From the NCBI GenBank assembly GCA_965226185.1, contig CBDDCT010000006.1:248001-312000 (forward strand): a stretch of 64,000 bases of DNA. Direction: 5' to 3'. Both the position numbers and the translations under genes were made by a program. The notes beneath the pieces were generated by a model, which was not told where the DNA came from, ran no database searches, and was given only the letters and a program-made list of their open reading frames with translations. The number at the start of each line of letters is the position of its first letter. Within the stretch, counting starts at the first letter, position 1. This DNA comes from CBDCYS01 sp965226185. GTDB taxonomy: Bacteria > Acidobacteriota > Terriglobia > Bryobacterales > UBA6623. This document shows, in pieces, positions 27,245-34,383 of this stretch.

Positions 27245-27283
27245 TAACCCGCTTTTCTCGCCACGTGGTGAAAAGCGGGCTGG
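27245..27283. repeat. Compact palindromic copy of family B, within a 460-base gap
   Basis: The two ends of the 184-bp element are joined here almost back to back: TAACCCGCTTTTCTCGCCA followed by CGTGGTGAAAAGCGGGCTGG. A strong stem-loop results, and it lies 30-70 bases past the stop of the minus-strand sulfatase gene, so it could serve as a transcription terminator. The rest of the gap (26856-27314) has one further hairpin, AGCCCGTTTTAACGGGCT at 27062-27079, and no gene. Confidence 0.6.
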
Positions 27284-27314
27284 CTTCACTCCGCACGGGT
27301 TCGACGCCTCGCGG

Positions 27315-28748
27315 CTACTGCTGGGCGCGTTTCTCTGATTTTGGCGCTTGGGTCGTAAGACCCGACGAGATCGAGCGCCAAAGTCCTGGTAGTTTCAGAA
27401 CGGGTTTCACGCTCGCCTGAAACGACTTACCCAGACCGGACATCCTTTCGACGATCTCGGGATGAAGAGCCGCCAGGTCCCGGCTTTCTTCGGGATCCTT
27501 CAGGAGGTTGTAGAGTTCCGGTTTCTTGAGCCGAACCGGATCACCCGGCCGACCGCCGGACCCGACAACACGCTTGAAAAGATGCAGCTTCCATTCCCCT
27601 GAACGAACCGCGAAGATACGCTTGCGGAAGTAGTAGTAAAGCTCCGAGTGCGGGCTACCGGCAGTGCCTTCGAGCATGGCCATGATGTTCTTGCCATCAA
27701 TGTCCCGATCGGATGGGATTTCGCCTCCCGCCAGCTCGATGAGCGTAGTGAACAAATCCGTCATCACCGAGATTCCGCCCCGGACGGAGCCGGCCGGCAA
27801 ACGTCCGGGCCAGCGCGCAACAAAAGGAACCCGCATCCCCCCTTCCCAGGTGGTGCCTTTGACGCCTCGCAGCGGGCCGGCCGAGCCGCGGGTTTGGCGC
27901 TTCTGATTCCCCCCGGCCTTCCAAGGCCCATTGTCGCTTGTAAATATGACCAGAGTTTCATCGTCCAAGCCGTTGTCGTTGAGTGCTTCGAGAATCTGGC
28001 CGGCGCTCCAGTCGATCTCCTCCACGACGTCCCCATAGTCCCCGAAATCGGATTTGCCCCGAAACTCATCCGCCGGCCTCAAAGGCGCGTGCGGCATGGT
28101 GTAGGAAACGTAGAGGAAAAACGGCTCTTCACGGTGCTGCTCAATGTAGGAGACGGCTTCCTCGGTGTAGCGGCGTGTCAGTGTTTTGACTTTCGCGGGG
28201 GACTCGATGGCTTTGTCGTTGCGCAGCAGTTCCAGCCGGGGCCACTTGAGCACCGGTAAAAGGCCCATGTCGTTGCTGAACAGCAAGCCGAAGAAATAGT
28301 CGAATCCGTGCTTGCTGGGCCGGAACGGTTTTCTTCCTCCGAGGTGCCACTTTCCGATTAGCGCTGTTGCGTAGCCGTCTTCTTTCAGCGCCTCGGCCAG
28401 AGTAATTTCCGACGCTGGAATGCCCCGTTTTTCCTTTGGCAGCAGCACCCGCACCAATCCTGAGCGGGCCGGATAGCGGCCCGTCAGCAAGGCGGCGCGG
28501 GCCGGCGTGCAGGTGGGAGCCGCCGAATAGAACTCCCTCAGCCGCACGCCTTCGGCCGCCATGCGGTCGATGCGGGGAGTCTTGATCTTGGGGTGTCCCT
28601 GAACGCCCAGGTCGCCGTAACCCAGATCGTCCGCTAATAGGATGACGAAATTGGGCTTAGGGTTCGCGGCGCTGGAAAGACTTGCCAGTCCAACGAACCA
28701 ACTGAAGGCAATAAGAAATCGAGAGAGTCGCACCGAGCCGTCCATCAT
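27315..28748 (-). CDS. Exported arylsulfatase-like sulfatase
   Basis: Sulfate-ester hydrolase of the alkaline-phosphatase superfamily. After a signal peptide (RFLIAFSWFVGLASLSSAANP) come the metal-binding start NFVILLADDLGYGDLG, the canonical formylglycine motif CTPARAALLTGRYP (C80 from the start at 28748), LIGKWHLGG, VIFTSDNGPW and a C-terminal sub-domain ending near the stop. The motif is complete, unlike the sulfatase at 13130. Two adjacent ATGs (28748, 28745) follow an upstream non-ATG extension. I favour these because the leader begins directly after them. It stands alone, without visible maturase or transporter. Confidence 0.9.
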   Translation of the reverse strand: MMDGSVRLSRFLIAFSWFVGLASLSSAANPKPNFVILLADDLGYGDLGVQGHPKIKTPRIDRMAAEGVRLREFYSAAPTCTPARAALLTGRYPARSGLVRVLLPKEKRGIPASEITLAEALKEDGYATALIGKWHLGGRKPFRPSKHGFDYFFGLLFSNDMGLLPVLKWPRLELLRNDKAIESPAKVKTLTRRYTEEAVSYIEQHREEPFFLYVSYTMPHAPLRPADEFRGKSDFGDYGDVVEEIDWSAGQILEALNDNGLDDETLVIFTSDNGPWKAGGNQKRQTRGSAGPLRGVKGTTWEGGMRVPFVARWPGRLPAGSVRGGISVMTDLFTTLIELAGGEIPSDRDIDGKNIMAMLEGTAGSPHSELYYYFRKRIFAVRSGEWKLHLFKRVVGSGGRPGDPVRLKKPELYNLLKDPEESRDLAALHPEIVERMSGLGKSFQASVKPVLKLPGLWRSISSGLTTQAPKSEKRAQQ

Positions 28749-28896
28749 TAGAGATGCCGCATAAGGATGGAACGTTGCAGGCAACATCAGCAACCAGCCC
28801 GACTACAGCCCTGGGTTCAGGTTGATGGGGGTTGACTGACCACGCAAGACCCGAGCGCCGCGCGTCGCTGTTCGGCAGGAAATGCAGGTTAGCAGC

Positions 28897-29097
28897 TTAT
28901 GTCCCGGGTAGGGGCGCTGATGCTTCGGTTGAAGGAATGAGAGTTGGGGTAGCGAAAAGCTTGTCGTCGCCGCTTCGCGGCGAGTCCGCGGCGGTATCCG
29001 CCGGCTGCTTGCCGCCGCGCCGGACGACAGTCTTGAATCCGTAGCGTGCGAACTGAACGCCGCTGTCGCAAGCGCCGGCCAAGTCGTCGGCGATCAT
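28897..29097 (-). pseudogene. N-terminal remnant of a four-carbon acid sugar kinase-like gene (DUF1537)
   Basis: ATG at 29097 opens MIADDLAGACDSGVQFARYGFKTVV, which is the hallmark N-terminus of DUF1537 / OtnK-type kinases (usual form IADDLTGA-D-GVQFA). After about 40 residues the reading becomes Ser/Pro/Ala-rich and ends without the remaining roughly 380 residues or the kinase C-terminal part. This is a truncated remnant. The surrounding 28749-29301 has no other supported gene. Confidence 0.6.
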
Positions 29098-29301
29098 GCC
29101 CCAAGGGGGCGGTGGGAAACCTTGACGGGGAGCAGTCGTGCCGGGCACGCGTTCACACTCCAGAAGGAAAGCTTTTCTCGTCCCGTAGCCATGATAACTG
29201 ACCCAGGCGACCGTCAGTAGCTTAGGAATCTCTTCGCGGACGTGCTGGTTCTTGATGGGAGGTATGCTAGCCTGACGAACTTGGGGAGGTAAGACCAGAC
29301 C

Positions 29302-30354
29302 ATGAGTGCAACCGATTCTTCCGGCGCCGCTTCCGGCGCGACGCCGCAGCCGGGCCCGCCGGACCCGGCGGAGATTTTTGACACGATTAACGCGCACCAA
29401 AGATCCGCCGCCTTGCGGGGCGCGATCGAGCTGGAGCTGTTCACCGCGATTGCGGAGGGCGCGAATACAGCCGCAGCAATTGCTTCCCGCTGTCAAGCCA
29501 GCGAGCGGGGCGTCCGCATTCTGTCCGACTATCTGACGGTCATTGGCTTCTTGACGAAAGAAGACGGATGTTACGGTTTGACGACCAATAGCGCGGTGTT
29601 TCTGGACAAGAACTCTCCGGCCTATATCGGTACGGCTGTCGGGTTCCTGCATTCACCGGATCTGCTCAATGCTTTCCAGAACGTAGCCGATCTGGTTCGG
29701 CGCGGCACGACGTTGCTGGATCCGGGGGGCACGGTTAAGTCCGACTACGACGGCTGGGTGGAGTTCGCGCGCGGCATGGCTCCCCTCATGGGCCCGGCTT
29801 CTGAGTTCATCGGGGAGCTGGCGGTCAAGGACGGACCCGAGCAACCACGCATTCTCGATATTGCCGCCGGCCACGGCCTGTTCGGCATCTCGGCCGCTCG
29901 CCTTAACCGGGGCGCGCGGATCGTTGCTCTCGATTGGGAGAAGGTACTGGCGGTGGCGCGCGAGAATGCCGAGGCCGCGGGCGTCATTGACCGTTATGAG
30001 TTTCTCCCCGGGGACGCTCTTACCATCGACTACGGCCGGGGCTTCGACGTCGTGCTGGTGACTAACTTCTTCCATCACTTCGATCAGCCGGCCTGCGAAT
30101 CGCTGATGCGCAAGATGCACGCTTGTTTGAATGATGGCGGGCGAGTTGTGACGCTGGAATTCATCCCCAACGAGGACCGCGTCTCGCCCCCGATTTCCGC
30201 CACGTTTTCGATGATGATGCTGGGGACCACGCCGTCCGGCGACGCTTACACCTTCGCCGAATACGACCAGATGTTCGAGGCGGCCGGTTTCGCGCGCAAC
30301 GAGTTTCTGGATGTTCCGCGCTCGCCGCAGCAGGCGGTGGTGAGTTATCGGTAA
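29302..30354 (+). CDS. SAM-dependent O-methyltransferase-like protein
   Basis: 350 residues with the two-domain layout of O-methyltransferase (Methyltransf_2) enzymes. The N-terminal winged-helix dimerisation domain (AALRGAIELELFTAIAEGANTAAAIASR, RILSDYLTVIGFL) is followed by a Rossmann SAM domain with ILDIAAGHGLFGISAA, RIVALDWE, YEFLPGDAL and the VVLVTNFFHHFDQPA segment. The substrate is unknown; such enzymes act on small phenolic or polyketide compounds as well as in carotenoid pathways. GGGGAGGTAAG is upstream of the ATG. No partner gene lies adjacent. Confidence 0.88.
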   Translation: MSATDSSGAASGATPQPGPPDPAEIFDTINAHQRSAALRGAIELELFTAIAEGANTAAAIASRCQASERGVRILSDYLTVIGFLTKEDGCYGLTTNSAVFLDKNSPAYIGTAVGFLHSPDLLNAFQNVADLVRRGTTLLDPGGTVKSDYDGWVEFARGMAPLMGPASEFIGELAVKDGPEQPRILDIAAGHGLFGISAARLNRGARIVALDWEKVLAVARENAEAAGVIDRYEFLPGDALTIDYGRGFDVVLVTNFFHHFDQPACESLMRKMHACLNDGGRVVTLEFIPNEDRVSPPISATFSMMMLGTTPSGDAYTFAEYDQMFEAAGFARNEFLDVPRSPQQAVVSYR

Positions 30355-30377
30355 TGGGGCTATTCCAATATCTAATA

Positions 30378-30398
30378 AGCATATATGTATGGTATGCT
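30378..30398 (+). promoter_or_regulatory. Candidate operator of the toxin-antitoxin pair
   Basis: AGCATATATGTATGGTATGCT upstream of the antitoxin start has inverted AGCATA and TATGCT arms (9 bases apart), a plausible site for an autoregulating ribbon-helix-helix dimer. The right arm TATGCT also resembles a -10 box about 10 bases from ATG 30409. Confidence 0.45.
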
Positions 30399-30408
30399 TT
30401 GTGTAGAT

Positions 30409-30648
30409 ATGATGCGAGCAGTCTTAGTCAAGCTTCCAGAAGAATTGATCGAAGACGGGCAGGAATGTGCTTCGGCTCTAGAGCTTACGCGATCGGCCTA
30501 CATACGCCGCGCCATCGAACACTTCAACCGGGAGACCAAGCGCAGCCTCAGGGCGAAAAAGCTGGTCGCCGCATCCTGCAAGGTGCGGGCGCAGAGCATG
30601 CGCGTCAACGCGGAGTTCGCCCGGTTCGAGCAAGATCCGGATGCGTAA
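30409..30648 (+). CDS. Ribbon-helix-helix (CopG-like) antitoxin
   Basis: 79 residues starting MMRAVLVKLPEELIEDGQECA, followed by LTRSAYIRRAIEHFN, which is the strand-helix-helix pattern of CopG/MetJ-type antitoxins, and a long charged helix that would embrace the toxin. Its stop overlaps the downstream toxin start by 8 bases, the usual translational coupling of such pairs. An upstream in-frame ATG at 30385 would add 8 hydrophobic residues and overlaps the candidate operator, so the shorter start is preferred. Confidence 0.8.
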   Translation: MMRAVLVKLPEELIEDGQECASALELTRSAYIRRAIEHFNRETKRSLRAKKLVAASCKVRAQSMRVNAEFARFEQDPDA

Positions 30649-30991
30649 ACGCGGGGAAATCTGGCTGGCGAAGTTGAACCCCCAGCGAGGCACGGAGCCG
30701 GGCAAAGTACGTCCAGTTCTTGTTGTCCAGGCGCAGGCTCTGCTGGATGATGGCCACCCATCAACACTAATCGTCCCCCTTACCAGCGGCCTCCTTGAAG
30801 ATGCGGAGCCCCTTCGTGTGCGGATCAATCAGGGCGAGGGTTTGGAGCGAGAGTCAGACGCGATGATCGACCAGCTTCGGGCGATCGATAACAAACGTTT
30901 CGCTGACGGGCCGCTACGGCAGCTCGACGAGAGAGAACTCGGAGAAGTCGACCAAGCAATCCGCGAGGTAATGGCCTTAGAGATAGTCTGA
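30641..30991 (+). CDS. MazF/PemK-like mRNA interferase toxin
   Basis: 116 residues. The first strand RGEIWLAKLNPQRGTEPGKVRPVLVVQ carries the usual GxxxxxRPxLV layout. The ...STLIVPLTSG... and ERESDAMIDQLRAIDNKRF blocks match the MazF/PemK fold, and the ...VALEIV C-terminus is typical. The toxin would cleave mRNA and be neutralised by the preceding antitoxin, with which it overlaps by 8 bases. The type II pair lies beside the repeat-bracketed island at 31.0-34.4 kb and could stabilise it, but this is only positional inference. Confidence 0.85.
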   Translation: MRKRGEIWLAKLNPQRGTEPGKVRPVLVVQAQALLDDGHPSTLIVPLTSGLLEDAEPLRVRINQGEGLERESDAMIDQLRAIDNKRFADGPLRQLDERELGEVDQAIREVMALEIV

Positions 30992-31016
30992 TGCTGGACG
31001 AGGGAAGAAGGCTGGA

Positions 31017-31132
31017 GCAGCTAAAGCGGGCACTATGGCTGGGCCAAGATGAGGCCGCCGGTCAAGCGTAGTCAGCTTTGCAAGGCGAACCCCAAGCATC
31101 GGCGAATAGGACCCCATCAGTTTCTTCTGGAT
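31017..31132. repeat. 116-bp direct repeat, left copy (contains a duplicated gene 3' end)
   Basis: GCAGCTAAAGCGGGCACTATG, shown here by its first 20 bases, continues nearly identically in the copy at 34268-34383. The last part of the copy at 34 kb encodes the stop and final codons of the FG-GAP/ASPIC gene. Here the same bases exist without the gene. The two copies bracket the interrupted TPR gene and both element insertions within it. Confidence 0.8.
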
Positions 31133-31136
31133 CTCA

Positions 31137-31277
31137 CCCAACGTCTGTGAGAGGACGGACGAGCCCTGCCTACCGGCGGAGCTGGTGTGCAGGGTTCAGC
31201 GCGAAAAGACGTGGCATTCGGGGCAGCACGCGTGTATACTAGCGTCATGCTATGGCCAAAATGGAAATTTCTGGCTA
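31137..31277 (+). promoter_or_regulatory. Promoter-bearing repeat upstream of the TPR gene
   Basis: Inverted copy of 10599-10740. It has the same CAGCGCGAAAAGACGTGG, a -10-like TATACT at 31235-31240, and GCCAAAATGGAAATTTCTGG. The -10 box is about 60 bases before ATG 31300. No convincing -35 box was seen. Confidence 0.5.
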
Positions 31278-32485
31278 GATACGAAAGGACCCATCGATCA
31301 TGGGACTGCTTTCCAAGATTTTCAGATTAAACAAGCCCACTGCCGCAAAACAACGAACTGATTGAACATTGAGAGAATTGCCTGAGGGTTGGCGAACAGA
31401 TATCTCAATCGAAACCGGCTTCAGGGATGCAAAGAGTCGGCCGGAGTTCCCGGTAGGAAAGGGAGCTGCACTCGGCGTTGGAAAAGTGAAGGGATATGAC
31501 CGCTACTATACGATCGTTACGCTTCAATGGTGCAAGGTCGAGATCGATGCTGACATCCTATGGGCGACCAATAATGAGCATGAACTCCCTAAGACATGCA
31601 AAGCGCTCATTGAAGAAACGGTTGCCGCCGAACTGGCAAAGCACATATCCGTCTATCCTCAGCTGACAAGCCATTCTGTTGTGATTACGCAAACAGCTAC
31701 ATCCTTTCAGCCTGAGGAATTCTTAGAAGCGACGAAAGCTGCGATGCATCAGGCGCTCAACGGTGGGGAAAAACCAACGTACCTCTATGGTTGGTACTCA
31801 GAGGAGCAGGCGTCGACGAGGTTGCCAGACCCCTTTCGCATCGGGAGTCAAGTGTTTACCCCCCTTGGTGCCATCATTTACATTGATCAGGACGGAAACG
31901 AGGTCACACTATCGAGTGTTAGCGAGAATGAAGAGGGCTATCCAGGATACGACGATATCAAATTTGTCGCGATGGTACGAGAAAGCCAGTGCCGCCGTGG
32001 AACAATGCATGCCCCTGTGATATCTCTCACCGACGATTTCTCGGGCGCGAGGACAGCAGCAAGGGAAGCGCAGAAGAGGCTCGATGAAGCAGAACGAATC
32101 GAGCATGATGCAGAGAATGCTCTCACTGCAGAAGACGAACAACAAGAAGGTTCTACCGAGAACTCCACGAATCTTTTCGAAAATGGAAAGGCATCGCTTC
32201 TTTCTGGAGATCTGCTTGGAGGAGTGCAGGCATTTAGAAAAGCAATAGAGGCGTCCCCGGATATAACTGACCAAATCTATAACGTTGCGCTTGCATTGCG
32301 GGGTGGGGCAGAAGGTAAGAACAAAGCTGTAGGAGGAAATATCTACTTCTCGGACGGAATTGCAGAGTTGGATGCAGCGATTGCTGCTTTGGAGTTGCTT
32401 TCCGAGTTTGAGCCTAAGAAAGCTGATCTATGGTTTCAACTAGGGCTATTCTGTGACAATCGTTGTTATTTCGACAAAGCTGCTA

Positions 32486-33014
32486 CCTGAATTATGCACA
32501 GATTCACTTTGCGAGTGTGGCTGCGTTCGTAGCGGGTTGGCGGTCGTCGTGAGGTGGTAGCTCGGCAACTGGCCTTTTGGCTTCTCCGTCCCCGGTTTCC
32601 CTTCCCGCCCAGATTCCGCGTCGTCAAAACCTCGCTCGGAAGTGACGTGTTTCCAGTGCGTTACGGCTAGTGCATAAAATTTTATGCATAGCGCATAGCC
32701 AGGCTCTCAGATCAGCGCCCTCCCGACCACCGGCAGCAAGCCGCCGTAGGGAGTCGGCTTCCTGCCGCGGAAGTGGTAAGGCGTCGAAGCCCCGATTTTA
32801 TTGGGCCGCGAGGCCGTCACGGCTGGGCCTTGTTGGACGGGCCTTTGGAAGCGATGCTGTTTTCGTCTGTAACCATGTGGGTGACCTCCTTGGGGTTGGC
32901 TGGCGAAGCTGGGATCTTTGCCAGCCTACCTTTTTACCCCATGTTTTCGGGGGTCCCCAATGGTCCCTTGCGGCTCAGCCCTCCTCAGGTCCACGCCGCA
33001 GTGCATAATTCAGG
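32486..33014. mobile_element. 529-bp miniature inverted-repeat element, copy 2
   Basis: The ends CCTGAATTATGCAC and GTGCATAATTCAGG match copy 1. The target duplication TGCTA lies at 32481-32485 and 33015-33019. It is inserted in the coding region of the TPR gene, where its first bases supply an immediate TGA stop. It is almost identical to copy 3, which points to recent activity. Confidence 0.95.
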
Positions 33015-33307
33015 TGCTAGAGCATATGAAAGGGCCGGTAACCTTGACCCTGATGGAGCTGATGGAGCGGAGGCGCTTCATAACTTAGCAACGTTACGTT
33101 TAATGAAGGCCAAGGGCCTGTTAGGAACGAAAGCAGAAGCTGCTTCGGGTTTGCATGCTTACATCGCGAAAGGTGATGAGTTCGTCAATGCAGAGCAAAT
33201 AGCATTGAAGGCTTTGGGTATTGCTCAAAAGGTGTATTCGAAAGATGCCTCTTTTCGAGATAGTCTGATTAACATTCATCTGCTTCTTAGAGAGATCTAC
33301 AGTATCA

Positions 33308-33836
33308 CCTGAATTATGCACAGATTCACTTTGCGAGTGTGGCTGCGTTCGTAGCGGGTTGGCGGTCGTCGTGAGGTGGTAGCTCGGCAACTGGCCTTTT
33401 GGCTTCTCCGTCCCCGGTTTCCCTTCCCGCCCAGAATCCGCGTCGTCAAAACCTCGCTCGGAAGTGACGTGTTTCTAGTGCGTTACGGCTAGTGCATAAA
33501 ATTTTATGCATAGCGCATAGCCAGGCTCTCAGATCAGCGCCCTCCCGACCACCGGCAGCAAGCCGCCGTAGGGAGTCGGCTTCCTGCCGCGGAAGTGGTA
33601 AGGCGTCGAAGCCCCGATTTTATTGGGCCGCGAGGCCGTCACGGCTGGGCCTTGTTGGACGGGCCTTTGGAAGCGATGCTGTTTTCGTCTGTAACCATGT
33701 GGGTGACCTCCTTGGGGTTGGCTGGCGAAGCTGGGATCTTTGCCAGCCTACCTTTTTACCCCATGTTTTCGGGGGTCCCCAATGGTCCCTTGCGGCTCAG
33801 CCCTCCTCAGGTCCACGCCGCAGTGCATAATTCAGG
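33308..33836. mobile_element. 529-bp miniature inverted-repeat element, copy 3
   Basis: Same ends as the other copies. The target duplication TATCA lies at 33303-33307 and 33837-33841. It is in the same orientation as copy 2, 293 bases away within the same gene. The TRYYA pattern of the three target sites (TACCA, TGCTA, TATCA) suggests mild target preference. Confidence 0.95.
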
Positions 33837-34101
33837 TATCACAGTTTTCGAAGATGATCAAAAAGGACAGGGGATTTTGAGAGGAGAAACCGCGCTCAAA
33901 CATTGTTTGGAGATTTACAGGCTGGACCGAAACAATTCGGAGGCAATAGCGTGGCTTAAGAAAGCAGAAAGGAATACTGGCAAGAAATTGTTGTAGCTAA
34001 TCGACGTGACAACCTGCGTGCCCCGGAATAGACATCCTAACTGCACCGTCTCTGGCGGCGATCTTCGAAGATTCAGGGAGAAGCCAGACACTCATCCACA
34101 G

Positions 34102-34228
34102 AGCTCTCAATACAGATTCCAAGACATGGTCGTCGATATCTTTTAGGATTGCCGCAACCTCACTCCCGTGTGCTTTCTGTGCATTATTGAGAGCTCTAAA
34201 GATATCGACAACCATGTCTTGGAATCTG
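34102..34228. repeat. Modular inverted repeat downstream of the TPR gene
   Basis: A 32-base module beginning AAAGATATCGAC and ending TTGGAATCTGT occurs on the plus strand at 34197-34228 and in inverted orientation at 34112-34143. A 12-base module ATTGAGAGCTCT also occurs in both orientations (34187-34198 and 34102-34113), but in changed order relative to the first. The frames across it (KDIDxHVLESV on both strands) look like duplicated pieces of one gene's end. No intact gene was found in 33997-34368. Confidence 0.6.
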
Positions 34229-34267
34229 TTGATGACGAACCTTGGACAAAAGGAGAAAAAGACTCAA

Positions 34268-34383
34268 GCAGCTAAAGCGGGCACTATGGCTGGGCCAAGA
34301 TGAGGCCGCCGGTCAAGCGTAGTCCGCTTTGCAAGGCGAACATCAAGCATCGGAGCATCAGGATCCCATCAGTTCTTCTGGAT
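34268..34383. repeat. 116-bp direct repeat, right copy
   Basis: Partner of 31017-31132, with about 10 scattered differences. Its last 15 bases are the final codons and stop of the FG-GAP/ASPIC gene on the minus strand, so this copy is the original context and the left one the duplicate. Confidence 0.8.

Larger units (their letters stand above)
31300..33996 (+). pseudogene. TPR-containing protein gene broken by two miniature elements and a nonsense codon
   Basis: Three coding blocks, 31369-32485, 33020-33307 and 33842-33996, join in one frame when each element and one copy of its 5-bp duplication is removed, giving a 519-residue protein from TTG 31369. A better start is ATG 31300 (MGLLSKIFRLNK, preceded by AAAGGA), in the same frame but stopped by TGA at 31363-31365, so the gene probably carries a nonsense mutation as well. 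The protein has an unrecognised N-terminal domain (about 250 residues, with WRTDISIETGF and YDRYYTIVTLQWC), then TPR-like repeats (GKASLLSGDLLGGVQAFRKAIE, KAARAYERAGNLDPD). Base composition is AT-richer than neighbours, suggesting transfer. Confidence 0.85.

Noticed and set aside
32670..33008. 112-residue frame inside the miniature element (and at 33492)
   Set aside because: The identical frame in copy 1 is frameshifted, the composition is arginine/serine-rich without motifs, and it ends exactly where the element ends; not a credible protein.
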